Shown piece by piece: positions 1-11,985 of a DNA stretch of 64,000 nt. Every line of letters starts with the position of its first letter. Position 1 is the stretch's first letter. Made by a program: the position numbers and the translations under genes. The DNA lies in contig NC_051140.1 in the NCBI RefSeq assembly GCF_014839805.1, positions 7,275,826 to 7,339,825 on the forward strand. Direction: 5' to 3'. Below the pieces are notes generated by a model, which saw only the letters and a program-made list of their open reading frames with translations, made no database searches and was not told the origin of the DNA. This DNA comes from Manduca sexta (taxonomy: Eukaryota; Arthropoda; Insecta; Lepidoptera; Sphingidae).

Positions 1-113
1 GCGCAGGGTCGCGTTCCGCTGGTAGAACGTATAGTTGCTGCTGAAGTCCAGCGTGTGCCACGTGTGGGAGAACGTCATCCATGACGGGAATTGGCAGTTG
101 AATCGGACTGATA
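1..113 (-). CDS. Exon G: FNCQFPSWM segment, cut by the window edge
   Basis: Acceptor cttttctttattcttttcag is strong. 113 bp are visible and remain open to base 1. The encoded stretch includes FNCQFPSWMTFSHTWHTLDF followed by SSNYTFYQRNATLR. Two N-glycosylation sequons (N-Y-T and N-A-T) fit a secreted protein. C-x-F-P-x-W is a degenerate repeat of the C-S-F-P-x-x-W start of exon A, so this is probably the start of another family domain. The rest of the gene lies to the left. Confidence 0.92.
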
Positions 114-3100
114 CTGAAAAGAATAAAGAAAAGCAACTCAATAAAGATCAGATTCATAAATATTATAGAGTAGATATGTATGTAGGTACATATTTCTATA
201 GACAAAGTTCCAGCAAATACACTTTGTAATTTCATACATTAGGTTAGAGTTAGGCTGTATATATTACTATATATAATACTTTGATCTTATTTGGCCGACC
301 TTATCGTGGTATTATCACTCAAAAATGACACTTTCGTGTGGTCAGTGATATTATTGTCACCTTCTCCTCGCCATCTTTGTTTACTTTCTTTAAAGCTTAG
401 CTGTGGCATTATTGACATCCATGATGACGGTAAATATCTATTATCAGGTGGATCTTCAACTAGCTTGCTTTTGGACGTAATAAAAAAAGAGTTTGGCAAC
501 ACAAATATTATTCCTTAAGTATTTTTAAGCGATGGTAATTCACCATCAGTTGACCGAATTACTGGTGTATTTATTAACAATGAAGTGCCTCGTACCTCGT
601 TTAAGAGCCATGGTTCTCGACCCTTCGGTGGCGCTGGACAGACCGTTGCAAGTAGCGTCTCCTGACTGAGCCACTCTGTATTCCACATCACCAGTAGAAC
701 TTGGATCTTCTTTGATGCCAGTGGACGCTGTAAAGATGCAGAAAGATGTTTTTAAATTCAGTAAATATCGCCATTTAGCACATTTAAAATTTTAATGCTT
801 TTACGAATAAAAGAATACGTTCTGTTTTGTAATGTGACTACGTGTTTATTTAATTTTATCAATTGAAGTTTCTATGCTGCTAAAGAGTTACAAATAGTTC
901 AATTCAGTATGGAGAGCATAAATATTTAATGTATAATACTGCTATCTGATTAGTATACTAATAAACTCTTATTTGTAAGATTTCTTGTAACGGGTTTTTG
1001 TTTGCTACACCTTTTGATAAAATTATACAAATTATTACTATGTATCGTAGAGTACAGTCTTACCAATACCATTTGTCTTCTCGTAGACGAAACACCGGTA
1101 TCGGTCCTCGTTGCTGGTGGCGTGGTTGTGGTGCAGCTTCCCCACCAGGTATCTGAGGCTGCCCTCCTTCCACGTCGCGAGGCATTCCAGCTCCTCCACT
1201 TGAAATATATTATAAGGGTTTAGTGGCTTGGATTTTAATGAAAAGGTAAGAATGGATAGTTGTGTTTATAATAAATATAAGTTCGTATGATGCCATTTTT
1301 ACATGCCTTATGCATGTTGTAAAATTTATTTAGCTTAGTTTGTATGACCAGCGGGTACGTGACGTTAATTTATTTTGGATCCAATGGTAAAAAAATCATG
1401 TTAGAATACTCGTACACATACAATATCACTGGAAATACGTACAACGGCCCGATCGTCAACGAGCTAAGTGCATAAAAGGAGGCCCTTAAGTCAACTTAAC
1501 AACGTTAGGTAAAACCAATTAAGACTAAGATTTACGATCGTGCTTCACTTATTATTTCTTTGTTCTAAAACCCTTACTAACATTCCTTATAACTCCTATA
1601 TACACATGTCTCTGACGTAGCTTAAGCTTTTGTACACAAACTCTATAAATTACGCCTAATAACTTAGCATACCGCACAATACCTATTTATGCAGCCAGTA
1701 GTCTGAAAAGATAATTTCCGAGATTTATATCTAAGAATAGAAGCTATGGCACACAGCACAGACGTCCGCGCCGAGACAATCGTCTACAAATAAAAGTTCT
1801 GAGATACCGCCCGCCGGCTAAAGGCGAAGCGCTATGGAAATGGCCTGCCCTTTATAAAGAAATGTTACTTGTTTCTTTCCTCGATAAAAATGAAGGATTT
1901 GTTTTCTTTTTGGCAAAGACGGAAGCGCCCGGCTGTCTGTGGAAAGACTTGATAAAGATTGTACAATGGTGGACGTACGAAGTTAGGTTTAGTAAAGCAA
2001 TTTTGGTAATTGAGGTTTCAATTGATAAGTCTACTGTTTTGGAAACTATTTTTATGACGAAGTTTCGCGTGCGAATATTAAATGAAAGTGTAGCACATTT
2101 CTGAACGATTTTCATCACAACTAACTAAATAACTATATGGTAAATATAATAACAACTTATAAAACAATAATATATCTTTGTTCCGAGCATATAGATTTCT
2201 GGCATCTGAGTCTATGTTTTACATTAAAATTTATAGGATCTACTCTAAATTCTAGATTTGCGAGACTACAGTTACTTACGATCTAGCTTACTCAATTGTT
2301 CAGCGACAGTAATTTGTGACTAATTCCTTTACTATTCCTAAATCTATTAATCCAGCGAGAGGATAATGAGTTATTTTAAAGAAAATATTCGCCAAACTAA
2401 ACAATGAACACCTAACATTGGAACGTTGCCCGACACATTTGTAAGCAATTCTGAACCGTGTTTCTTTTTTGACCAAATAAATGACTCAGAGTAAATGAAA
2501 TCACCCGTATTATTTTACAGACACCCATTTTGTATTGTTTATTGGATTTTATTGATGATGTGTTGAGTGTTTAAATTAGTTTATTAAATGCAGTGAGATT
2601 TAGTTATATGAAAGTAAATTTAAAAGAATATTTAACTAAATCATGGTGTTGTTCGTCTTATGTCTAATCGGAACATACATAGATTGTGAGTCGCGATGAT
2701 CAGATTTCAATTCCCGGGTGAAGTAAATTTAAATTCAATCTGAAAGGCACGTCGCGTCGCACCTTTTTGAAGATAAATGTTTACCAAACGTTTTTTTCAA
2801 GTATTTTTAAAATTATATAATATAATATAATATTAAAGAAAAATGAAATTATGAACTTATTTCTTGAATAAAAAGTTAATTAACGGTTCGTCTTAAAGGT
2901 GCGACTTGCGATTTTGCCCTGATTCGAATGGGTATCCGAAGTGGCAATAGGTTCATTAGATATTATCCCCCTTATTACAGTGTGGGAGGAATCGTGCTTG
3001 GAGAAACATCTGTACAACAGTAACATTTCTATCGTATTCACCAGCTACTTCGAGAAAGGTAATCATATTTTAGTAATATCAGAGAGCCTTGACCACCATC

Positions 3101-6100
3101 TCCAGAAGATTTCATTTGGCCGTTGGTTCAAAGTCCAAATGTAGAAGGCAGTATTGTTGGACACGGCACGCAATGTGAGGAGATACCTCACTTTGAATCC
3201 CTAACCACTAGTTTCTTAGGTCTTGAAACTCGCCGTCGAGGGATGATTCATTTTGTTTCATTAACATATTTATAGTATAAATGTTTCAGGGATGGTATTA
3301 CGGACTTCCTGCTCGTAATTAGTGATTACCAGACGTTCAACAAGTCCCTTTATTGCGATGAAAAAAAAATACCATTACATTATAAGAATACATTCTTACC
3401 GGCGCTTTCCGAGGCATGAATATCAGGACAGGCTTGATAATTGAGCAATAATCTGGAGTCTTCTGTACAACTCTCTATCGTGGATATTGGATACACACAG
3501 TCTCCATGGCCTCTGCAATGATTAACATTATATTCTCGGCGGTCGTATGTTAGCGTATAATAGCATTCCTAATTTTGTCTCGAGCTTAAGGGATTTAGGT
3601 AAAATATTTTAGACTGATTGGGAATTTGACTTATAAAGGATATCGAATTAGTATTTAAATGGCTCGTAATAATGGAATCTCGTGAAATCTCGTTCGTAAT
3701 AATGTACAAATCAATTTTCGCCTCTAATTGTTAGTATGGAGATTAGTATCAAAACTATTTCAGCAAGTATAGTATATAAGTTCGTGTTTTTTAATCATTT
3801 GGAATTATGGCTTCATAGCCTCTTCACATGCCAGCATTTCATGCATTTCTTGTAATTCGAACGTCAGATCTGTCAATATCAATCGATGGGCTCATTACGG
3901 TCGTAAAATGACCGCGTTTCACGGACGGGTAATTAAGATATCTGACAGACGTCAGCGGGTGTCGGCGACACGCGTCCGTAACGACTTTATAATTAAAAAC
4001 GGTAAATCATTAGCGTATCGCAGAGCGTGAAAACTGACTCGCCACCTGTCATTATTTTATAAGGGCTGACGTACACTGACAGACTCATAATCGATGGGGA
4101 AATGTCAGAATTTAGCGTTGTTGGGTAAATAATGTGAAATCGATTTGCCGTTGATCAAGGTTCTTATTTCGTAAAATTTCTGTTTAATGGGAAATCAAAA
4201 ATAATTATATGAACTTTAGTGCCAAATATTAATTAAAAGCCCTAAATGTTCGATTTTAGAATTCATCGAAAGGGTTTTAGATATTTATGCGTTGATAACA
4301 AAATCTATAATAAATGGTATTTAATATTGAAAAATGTATAAAATTGATCACAACAAAACATTAACGTTACGTAATCAACTTGGACATAATACACATGTAC
4401 TTTTATGTAAAAAGCAAATGAATTCTTACAATTAAAATGGGTCTCAAACAGTAACAGCTCATTAAGAGCGTTATAAGCAGTCGTTAGAGCTTACCTGTTA
4501 TAACTAAAAGAGAAAGGTGCCTTCAGCGGACAATCCACCGGGTCAGCATTTTCTCTGAACATGGAATAGAGCAGCGCGTCGCCCGTGATGAGCGAACACA
4601 GATGCGGCAAAGCGTCGCGCCGGTGACAGAATGCTGCAATTACAATAGCATCTAATAGCATCTACGAATATAATATTTAAGTCAAAATTTTGCATATTGC
4701 AAGAAGAAATTAACCACAAAAAGACTTTTTTTCAGTTTATGCAAACTTATCCGTTGCATTAACTGTTAAGTGACTTTTCGCAGTGAATTATAGCAATAAG
4801 ACGTCAAAACATTTGTGGCGTAGGGTATAACATTTTTTGTTGAGCTAGATTTCTTGTAATACCTATGAAAACGAATTAAGTAGGTACATGAATGACTATG
4901 CATTAATAATAGTGTCGGCATCCCATTAAGAATTGTCACCCTCCGCCACTGACAAATAGAAATCATATATTACAAGTACTAAATAGATATTCCTTTCGAG
5001 ACAAAAGTCCTTAGCATTATTTCAAACTAAAAACAAAACGCTGAACGCAGTAGACTTTAAATACACTGTTCTACGATTGTTAAAATAGACGCAGGACATT
5101 CAATACTTTAACGCACACCGAGCAAAACCGGAGCTTGTATGAGTCTGTCTGACTTATATGAGGGACGCTGGCGGAGATGACAGACGCGATTGTCAACCAA
5201 GCGGCAAGAGTGATACATGAAAAATGTTCTATGAAAATTGGAATGGCGTGGTCTGCGACTAGCCTTGTGCCATTTGCAATAAAAACATCCGTCAGTATAA
5301 CAATTAATTTTCGCTTTGTTATCGCATCTACTCTATTTTAATTAATTCGAATGAAAACAATTGTTCTTGATTATATTGTAGCTCATCAAGGCAATAGGAT
5401 TAATCAATCAATATTAGAAATCTACTTTAGTGAGAAAATCTTGAGGATGTTCGCATTTCGACGTCAAAGGTCAGGTGTCAACAGTTCAGCAAACTGTTTC
5501 GTTTAATGGCCAGTGAAGTCATTTTATTATGCGGAGTCTGCTTTTATTAAAATGACTGTTGCTATTCTTTGAAGTCAAGCAGTAATCTGTGGGTATTGAA
5601 AGGGATTTGTACAAAGGAAAAAATATTCATCATATTTTTATGTTGTTAAGGTAGCAGTTGTATTTATAGTATGAAGTTAATTTAGTCTAACGATTTTCTA
5701 TAAAAACATTTTTTTCATTTAACAGCTTAAAATATTTTTTTATCTTTTAACTTACAAACAATTTACTCAATTAATTGTGTTATATTAAGTTCATTTAATC
5801 AATGTAAGTTTTCCATTTCATTCTCGAAATATGACTTGTTAAAATAAATGACACTCCTAAACAACACCATCTAAAATCTAGTCTACATCTTGAATCTACA
5901 GTGAATAATTTACAGAAACCTGTAATGTTCCTTCCTAACGAAAACTACGTTGAATGTTCAACCCAATTCATTTGTTGCGAGTTGTCTCTTCGGAATTTGA
6001 CCTCCTGTTTACGAGGCTAAGTAGCTGTAGATTAAGCTGAAATGTAGCTATTGCTTCGTTCATTTGTACCTTTCCTTGTTAATCAATTTCGTATGACTAG

Positions 6101-7763
6101 TAAAATAAAAAACCTGATGTGGTAAAATATGAAACTGATTTCTAGTATTGACAACGTTAACTTTTAAACGTAAAAGCAAAAGCGGATCCCCCTAAGCAAG
6201 TTCATTTGCCTGGTTAGACTATAATAGATTATATATATACATATAATGGAGCATATTTCGATTGAAAGAAATACGTAAATTGGAAATCACTGGAATTTTC
6301 GACGGATATGGCAATAAGGACCAAAATTAGATAGCTTATTGCCGAATAAACTAACTAAACCAGAGATGCATTACTTGCGTTCATTTCCTTATGGTATATC
6401 AAGCCATAAGCTTGAGTATGAATTAATGTGTTATAATTATGTTAATAGTTATTTTAGGTAAAGAACATAACGGTTTGTCTTGCGCGCTAAGTGGTTCTCC
6501 ACCCACTTGCATCAAACTGAATGTAAAATAATGCATTAATCACGTATAGATTTAAATTAAAGTGATGGTGTTGAATTAAATAACCTAAAATAATTTCACA
6601 CCGATTTATAGCACTCCGACACCCATTTTGTCAATCGTACAGTACGCGCATTACATACAAACTTCTATTGAAATTCTATGAGTAGTATTTAGAACTACAC
6701 CAAAATTTATTTACTAAAAACAGTTGATAGATAAAAAACGTCACTTATTTAGGCTAGACCAAACCTAAAGCAGTAAATAGTACAGCCTACTCGGACAGAG
6801 CTAGCACTCCCCGGCGACCCGTTGCTACCTCATAATACATTCTGAGGGCTCGTTAATTCGACTTGTGGACACTTACTCCGCTTGATAGCTACTTACTCTC
6901 TTTATACTGCAATACGTTTTTATGTTTTTCGTGCATCACCACACACCGGTAACACCCTTTTCTGTAACAAAACGTTTTGTTTCAAGATTTATAGCGTTTT
7001 AATTTTTTACAAGCTTCATTTGGAAATATTTCATTTAGAAATTATTAACTGGTTTACTCGGGAGTTATTTGTAAAGTAACGGGGTAAGTACATCAAGCAA
7101 ATTAAAACTAAAATCCAGTAATCAGAAATATTATACAATTGCTATGTATAAAACACAATGTTTAAACAAGTCTTTGTGGTAACAAAAATGCTGTTGAAGC
7201 ACATCAATACCATAGTAGATTTAAAATTCAGATTATTAGTATTCTCAAAACGTTACTCTTCTGCAAACAAAGTTTCTCAACAAAGTGCTATCGAAGTCGA
7301 TTTGAATTTTTCTCTTGCAGTCCCTTGGAGTGAAGTGGTTTGAGTTTTGTGTGTGTTTGAAGTATGGAATCTCAAGATATTTACATTAAACGGTTATTGA
7401 TTTGAAGAGTGTTTACACAAACATCTTTTGAGTGTACGGTTCATTAAAGTTGATATAGGGCTTGAACTTTCACAATTTGAGAAACAAGAAAAAGCTTTTA
7501 AGTATCATCACAGTATTTCATAATAAAGAAATGTATTCCATAAATTTCATCGTGAAAGTAATAACTAAATGTAATTACATATCGTGATTAGGTGTTGTAA
7601 CACAAACAGCGCAAGTACACTCACTCATCAACTATAAGAAACTTGTCCCCCTCGGAGGAGAGGCACTTCCCCTTGTTGGAGAGGCGGTCGCCCTCGATGA
7701 CGATGGACTGGATGACGCCAGACTGGAACCAGCGGCCGTACCAGCGCGATGGGAACGAACAAC
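1..7763 (-). CDS. Secreted cysteine-rich insect protein, DUF7042-DUF7045 type (7 exons, partial at both ends)
   Basis: Seven minus-strand exons (7763-7625, 6961-6897, 4633-4495, 3512-3400, 1198-1064, 727-596, 113-1) join without a stop into about 278 residues. Every internal junction has GT and AG, and the phases agree (2,1,2,1,1,1 bases left over after each exon). I recognise the family from memory: insect extracellular proteins annotated only by domains of unknown function, with hallmark stretches CSFPSRWYGRWFQSG, CYRC, GDALLYSMF, YNRGHG, CLATWKEGS and RYRCFVYEK. Thirteen cysteines, evenly spread, suggest disulphide-bonded folds in the secretory pathway. No catalytic motif is visible and the function is unknown. 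The reading frame is still open at base 1, so the C-terminus lies outside. The model starts inside the mature protein, so a signal-peptide exon is missing upstream. The exact DUF order was not tested. Confidence 0.9.
114..595 (-). other. Intron F-G (482 bp)
   Basis: AT-rich intron bounded by GTACGA and a strong pyrimidine tract. Two short overlapping open frames on opposite strands near 287-518 have no recognisable content. No repeat family recognised. Confidence 0.85.
596..727 (-). CDS. Exon F: YRVAQSGDATCNGL segment
   Basis: 132 bp, acceptor tgcatctttacag and donor GTACGA (weaker than the others). It encodes a short, probably flexible Ser/Gly-rich linker, then VEYRVAQSGDATCNGLSSAT and EGSRTMALKR. 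The SGDATCNGL...EGSRTM pattern is shared by family members after the FVYEK motif. The exit base G joins TA of exon G to give Val. Confidence 0.92.
728..1063 (-). other. Intron E-F (336 bp)
   Basis: AT-rich, bounded by GTAAGA and tttacag. Nothing further seen. Confidence 0.85.
1064..1198 (-). CDS. Exon E: CLATWKEGS...RYRCFVYEK segment
   Basis: 135 bp, acceptor atatttcaag and donor GTAAGA. The translation begins EELECLATWKEGSLRYLVGK, then LHHNHATSNEDRYRCFVYEK. This is the most recognisable stretch of the family (DUF7042-like). Two cysteines. It enters with 2 bases and leaves with 1, matching exons D and F. Confidence 0.94.
1199..3399 (-). other. Intron D-E (about 2.2 kb)
   Basis: AT-rich intron. 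Opposed open frames near 1852-2118 and 2941-3144 match no family, and their composition is that of intron. No mobile element recognised. Confidence 0.8.
3400..3512 (-). CDS. Exon D: segment with CVYP, SCTEDSRL and ACPD
   Basis: 113 bp, acceptor ttaatcattgcag and donor GTAAGA. It encodes GHGDCVYPISTIESCTEDSR followed by LLLNYQACPDIHASESA. The three cysteines spaced about 11 and 14 residues apart are typical of this family's middle domain. The entry phase (1 base) decides between two nearby AG acceptors: only the upstream one, gcag before AGGCC, keeps the frame with exon C. Confidence 0.93.
3513..4494 (-). other. Intron C-D (982 bp)
   Basis: Holds a less AT-rich block around 3850-4110 described separately as a possible enhancer. 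The rest is AT-rich with no recognised element. Confidence 0.8.
3860..4090. promoter_or_regulatory. Candidate intronic enhancer: TGACAG cluster
   Basis: Within about 215 bp there are four exact TGACAG/CTGTCA hexamers (3870-3875, 3943-3948, 4046-4051, 4077-4082), the core recognised by TALE homeodomain proteins such as Homothorax/TGIF in insects. ATCGAT occurs at about 3881 and 4091, and homeodomain-type AATTAA or ATTA cores lie between. The block is visibly richer in G+C than its flanks. Seen: the motif density. Inferred: regulatory function. Confidence 0.35.
4495..4633 (-). CDS. Exon C: central cysteine-rich segment
   Basis: 139 bp, acceptor ttgtaattgcag and donor GTAAGC. The translation runs FCHRRDALPHLCSLITGDAL and on through LLYSMFRENADPVDCPL to FSFSYN, with three cysteines. 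It leaves with AG, which joins the A of exon D to make Arg in the family motif YNRGHG. This exon completes the DUF7044-like unit and starts the next domain. Confidence 0.93.
4634..6896 (-). other. Intron B-C (about 2.3 kb)
   Basis: AT-rich intron with no recognised repeat or open frame. The family's expected CYRC exon was looked for here and found at its right end (6897-6961). Confidence 0.8.
6897..6961 (-). CDS. Exon B: 65-bp micro-exon with CYRC motif
   Basis: A very short exon, with acceptor ttttgttacag and donor GTAAGT. It encodes KGCYRCVVMHEKHKNVLQYK plus E and one base of a Thr codon. Its length (65 = 1+63+1) is exactly what is needed to join exon A (ending GA) to exon C (starting CA): GA+A gives Glu and A+CA gives Thr. 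The C-x-x-C plus H-E-K-H...LQYKE pattern is the family's expected continuation. It lies inside an unrelated plus-strand open frame and is easily missed by ORF-based tools. Confidence 0.92.
6962..7624 (-). other. Intron A-B (663 bp)
   Basis: Bounded by GTGAGT and gttttgttacag. A 61-residue plus-strand open frame (7158-7343) is not family-like. Nothing else seen. Confidence 0.8.
7625..7763 (-). CDS. Exon A: N-terminal DUF7044-like segment
   Basis: 139 bp, acceptor ctgtcgcag after a pyrimidine-rich tract and donor GTGAGT. It enters with 2 bases of a split codon and leaves with 2 (GA). It encodes about 46 residues beginning CSFPSRWYGRWFQSG, then IVIEGDRLSNKGKC and GDKFLIVDE. The C-S-F-P and W-x-G-x-W-F-Q-S-G pattern is what members of this family show directly after the signal peptide, so the preceding exon should hold the start codon, a signal peptide and one base of the split codon. 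G+C is clearly higher than in the surrounding introns. Confidence 0.93.
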
Positions 7764-9395
7764 CTGCGACAGAAGAGAAATATTTTATGTAATAAATAAG
7801 CACGCTCTAAAACCCCAGGTAGATATTGCTGCTGTAGCAACAAAAAAGTAAATTAAAAGTAATATTGACAACTGAAGCCCTAAATGAAAAAATATTCACA
7901 AAGTAAAGTAAGGAAAAGCCAGCCAGTTTAACCTCCAGCCGTTATTTTTAACTTAATGAAAAAGTAAAATATTCATAGTAATAGCACGTAAAAGCCTTAC
8001 AAATGACGGCTGTAATGAGTTTGGCTTTATTAAGGCCGCAACCTGCCGTCAGCGAACGATTGATTGTCGCCACATCTATGGAACTATCTGTGAAATGTTC
8101 TTCTATTCACAATTTGAGGTTTATTGTGAACCTTTAATAAATTAAAAGATGTTCGTGTTAAACGGTAATGTCACCAATAGAGTTTACTGACATACTAAAA
8201 CATCTGTTACTGGAACAAGATTCCAATGAGCAATTCTCTAGTATTATGTTTACACACTCGTCCTAAACGCTCACATATACACATCAATCACCTTATAGTA
8301 GATTAATGTAACTTTTTACTTATTTCAATAAGAAGTAATTCAAGTCATACAGTATTGTGTAGTAGTTGTTTCATCAATTTGAGCGAATTAACTACTTATT
8401 CGAGATATTCCGTTAATTCAGCAAAGGCCGTACCGATTGAAGAAATGCACAATAAGCTATTTAAATCACATTTACTGAATGCAAGTAGAGCCGAATCGAG
8501 TGCGTCGACACCGTCCTATTGTGTTTTAATCGAGCGCATTGTGCCAGCATTCGCAGTAATGACACCACAATGGAATTCTTAACAAGTGCCACCGCTTGTT
8601 GCGCGTACCGGCTTATGGTAATATATTTTATTATAATTGACTGTTACTACGCAGTACATAGTTGAGTATGTTGAAGTGTAACTTTGAAATGAGTGTGGTG
8701 TACAATTTAGGAGCCGTGTTTTTTTTAAATATGATTTATCTAAGTGTCAAATTGGATCATCCAGGGTTGACTGCAGTGACAAGATATACCGAGGTCGTCC
8801 CTTATGCGCAGAAGGCCACAAGGTTTTGGTTCGTATGCAGGTGTAGGGCATACAGGGGTTACAGACTCAGTCGAATGCTCGCTCAGATGATACTATACTC
8901 CCGAGTGTCGACACTGGGCCGTAAGACCGGTAAAACCAACATAACCGCTCTACTCACTCCCAAAGTTATAGCTGCGACAACGCGTGATTTCCCCGCGAAA
9001 AACAAACGGTTGACTGTATTTGGCCATAAAACTAATCCAAGTCGTAAAAATTAAGCCAAATAACATGTAATACATTAAACAAAACATTTATATAATTTGC
9101 AAAGACCTGACCCGTGTAAAAATATTTTAAAAATATCTTGTTCTCATCCGCGCTAGCTATTCCCAGCCTTATTGTTCGCGTTAGCTCCACGTGCCTTCTA
9201 AAATGCTATAGAAGAGGTCTAAATTGAGCTATTTGTAACTATAAACATGATTTAAACGCTCGCCCACTGGTTTTGTAACGCTACAAAATCCATTTAAAAC
9301 CAACAAGTTAGAAATCCTGTGCCACGTGCTTACGTATTTTGTTTTATTTAATACAATTATTTTGTGTAATTGCGTGGCTAGCTGGCTACTATTGT
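7764..9395. other. No gene seen: 5' intron or flank
   Basis: Upstream of exon A on the minus strand, so probably intron. It contains the longest open frame of the window (8662-9054, plus, 130 codons), which has no recognisable domain and no splice or neighbour support. I do not call it a gene. Confidence 0.6.
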
Positions 9396-9399
9396 AGTC

Positions 9400-9735
9400 C
9401 GGTACTAATGGTATACATTAGTCGTTTTACAGTGGGGCTATATTCTATATGGCGCCAAATACTGTTGAAAGAATTTTGAATTGGTGGTAGGATATATTTT
9501 ATGTCCGCCCGGATAGAGACCATATTACACAAGGTGTTAAAACTCGCCATTATGGCCTACGTAAGGGTATCGCGTTCCGGCATCAGCTGTGTATACCCGT
9601 TACCAACAGGCCGGCATAATTGTGTCGACTGCTGAGGGTTAATCATCTCTCGTCAGAAGATGTTCTATTGGACCCCACTCCACTTACCATCAGGTGCAGT
9701 GATGTCACTTTGTCGTGCTCGTACAAAAAAAGAAT
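9400..9735 (+). mobile_element. LINE/SINE 3' end, lepidopteran family 1
   Basis: The stretch from about 9475 (tggtggtaggatatatttta, then tccgcccggatagagacc) to CCATCAGGTGCAGTGATGTC and a final poly-A run (9725-9731) resembles a common lepidopteran non-LTR 3' end, recalled from memory. A partial reverse copy lies at 53325-53415. No protein-coding part is left. Confidence 0.6.
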
Positions 9736-11692
9736 ATTATTTATATCAATGATACCATGTGAAGGTTCGAGAAACCACCACGTTGGATGAAGAGTTCCAC
9801 TTGCAGCAGAAATTATTGATTGAGTTGAGTTCGGGAGATTCTAAACAATCTGCTTTAGGTCAGTAGCCTTTCTTCTCTTTGGAGCGTGGATGCTCAAAAA
9901 GAATGAGAATCACATGCCGCAAGGTATAGACTTTCGATTCATATTGCGAATAAAAAAGGCTTAATATCGTAAAATTATACAAGGTTTTATAACAAAACCC
10001 AGTTTAATTTACATAAATAACGCAACACATAATCAACAAAACCGCGTGGCTCATGAAAAATGTTATCTGTATGGTATGTCGCGTCGGCATAATTACACTA
10101 TTATACTAATAAATCACATAGAAAATGCCCCTTAACCAAAATTAAGTAATTAACATTAACCGGCGGAATTTAATATAGCTCGTTTGTTTGCGCTGGCCGT
10201 TTTCAAGGGCTCTCCGCAACTTCGTCGGTTTGCCAGCAAAGGGTGAGCTCGCGTTAGTACTCACTATAACGGAGTTATTATTACGGTGCTTAGTTCGTGT
10301 GGATTGTACGCTATATCGTGATTTTTAGGCGAGTTTGTGTGTTTAATTTGAGCGGATATTAAAGTAATAATTAGAATATTAATTAGTCAAGGCGGTAAAA
10401 TACTTTTTTTTGCTGGAAGGGTTTCATTTGGATTAGGTTTTATTTCCGGTTAGGGAATTTGAGTATGGATTTTTTTTGGTTATCTAGTGTCCTTGCCAGT
10501 TATGATTAGTGTAGTCCATTGAACCTTAAACTCATGTGGCTTTAAGTGAATAAGCAGCAATTATTAAACTCAAAATATTCCTTTTAATAGTAACCTTTTT
10601 CAGAGTTTTCTAATTAAATAACAAAACAAATTATAATCTGTATCGCGGAATGCCATCTAAAGAAGTTAAAACGGATGGCCACATCCTCCCAGGATATAAT
10701 CACGTAATAAACCAACATCGGGAGACAATGCGATTCTTCTATTTAATTACAATATCATTCACGTCCGAACCCGCAGGATATTATATTTTTGGCGATGAAT
10801 AGAAACGACCAAATTATATTTTGCATATTCTTTGGGGTACTATGTTGAAATGTGAAAAGAAATCTCCTGTATTTAGATATTGATCTTGGAGTCAGTTAGT
10901 AAAACAATTTAATGGTGGTATCACTTATGGATCCCCGATCTATGGTGTCATTAGAGATCAACACACATTTCCAGTTTTTATGAAGAATTACAAGAGACCT
11001 TTTGCAACCCAGATACGATAAAAGTATTTACAATCCGAGTTTCTCATGTTCATTTTAAGTAGGACCAATGTTGTGGTCTCCTGTTTCGTAGTCGACTCAT
11101 CTGCTGCGGAGATTATTTGGATAACTCCTATTACAAGTTTTGTATGAACGTTAGCTTAAAATAATTGGCCAAGATTTTACGTGCATCGAATTCTCTTTTT
11201 GACCTAGTACAATTTGATTTCAATTTCATTAACGCTGTCCGACCATTGGCCAAAATATAACCGCATTTTTCAAGTCTACATTTCAACGCGGCGCGGCGGT
11301 AACGCAAATAACTCTGTCGAAAAACAACATTCCCGTTCCAATAAATGTGAAACGTGTAACATTTTCATTTTAAATTGACAATTTGGAGCGTGATTCATTA
11401 AAGCTACTATCGCAAATATTAACATTACATAAAAACGAATGATTGGCCGAGCACCGAACGATATTAATTGTGCGACCCTTTTTAATGACTGCCTTGTACC
11501 AGATGTATATGTTGTCATTAATAACTTTATAATGGATTTTTATAATTTTTAATATTTCGTGTTTCGTTCAGATGGCTTCGGCCTATTAAGGCTGTGTTGT
11601 TTTAAACCAACATGGGCAAAGGAAAGTTGTATTGTTGTACAACTTTCCTTGTCCTGTTGTTTCCTTGTCTGTTGATAATATATAATATCAGC
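9736..11692. other. No gene seen (about 2 kb)
   Basis: AT-rich. A short less AT-rich block at about 10185-10340 could be regulatory but shows no splice-linked open frame. A minus-strand open frame at 11276-11518 is not recognisable. Confidence 0.55.
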
Positions 11693-11985
11693 CTTATATT
11701 TTATACTTTCCCACTGCTGTGCACAGGCCTCTTCTACTACTGAGAGGTTTTACGCCTAAGTCCACCATGCTGGCCTAGTGCAGGTTGGTAGACTTCACAA
11801 ACCCTCAAAATTCTAGAGAACTTCGTAGGTTCGCAGCTTCCCTCACGATGTTTTCCTTCACCGTGAAAGCAGCGATAATACACATTTAATTTTAAAAGTC
11901 AGAGGTGTGAGCCCTTTGTATTCGATCTTGCGGACATTCGTCTCGGCAGTCTGCTCCACACCCAACTAGGCTATCTCCGCCTGTT
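11693..11985 (-). repeat. Lepidopteran interspersed repeat R1 (CCCACTGCTG family), reverse copy
   Basis: Shows the family's landmarks: ccactgctgtgcacaggcct, cttctactactgagagg, tccaccatgctggcctagtg, ggtagacttcacaaaccctc, and cctcacgatgttttccttca. Other copies in this window lie at 43755-43905, 57330-57535 and 58565-58700, all in the opposite orientation. Confidence 0.75.

Noticed and set aside
8662..9054. 130-codon plus-strand open frame, longest in the window
   Set aside because: No domain, signal or splice context. Lies in sequence like the surrounding non-coding DNA, and nothing similar is familiar.
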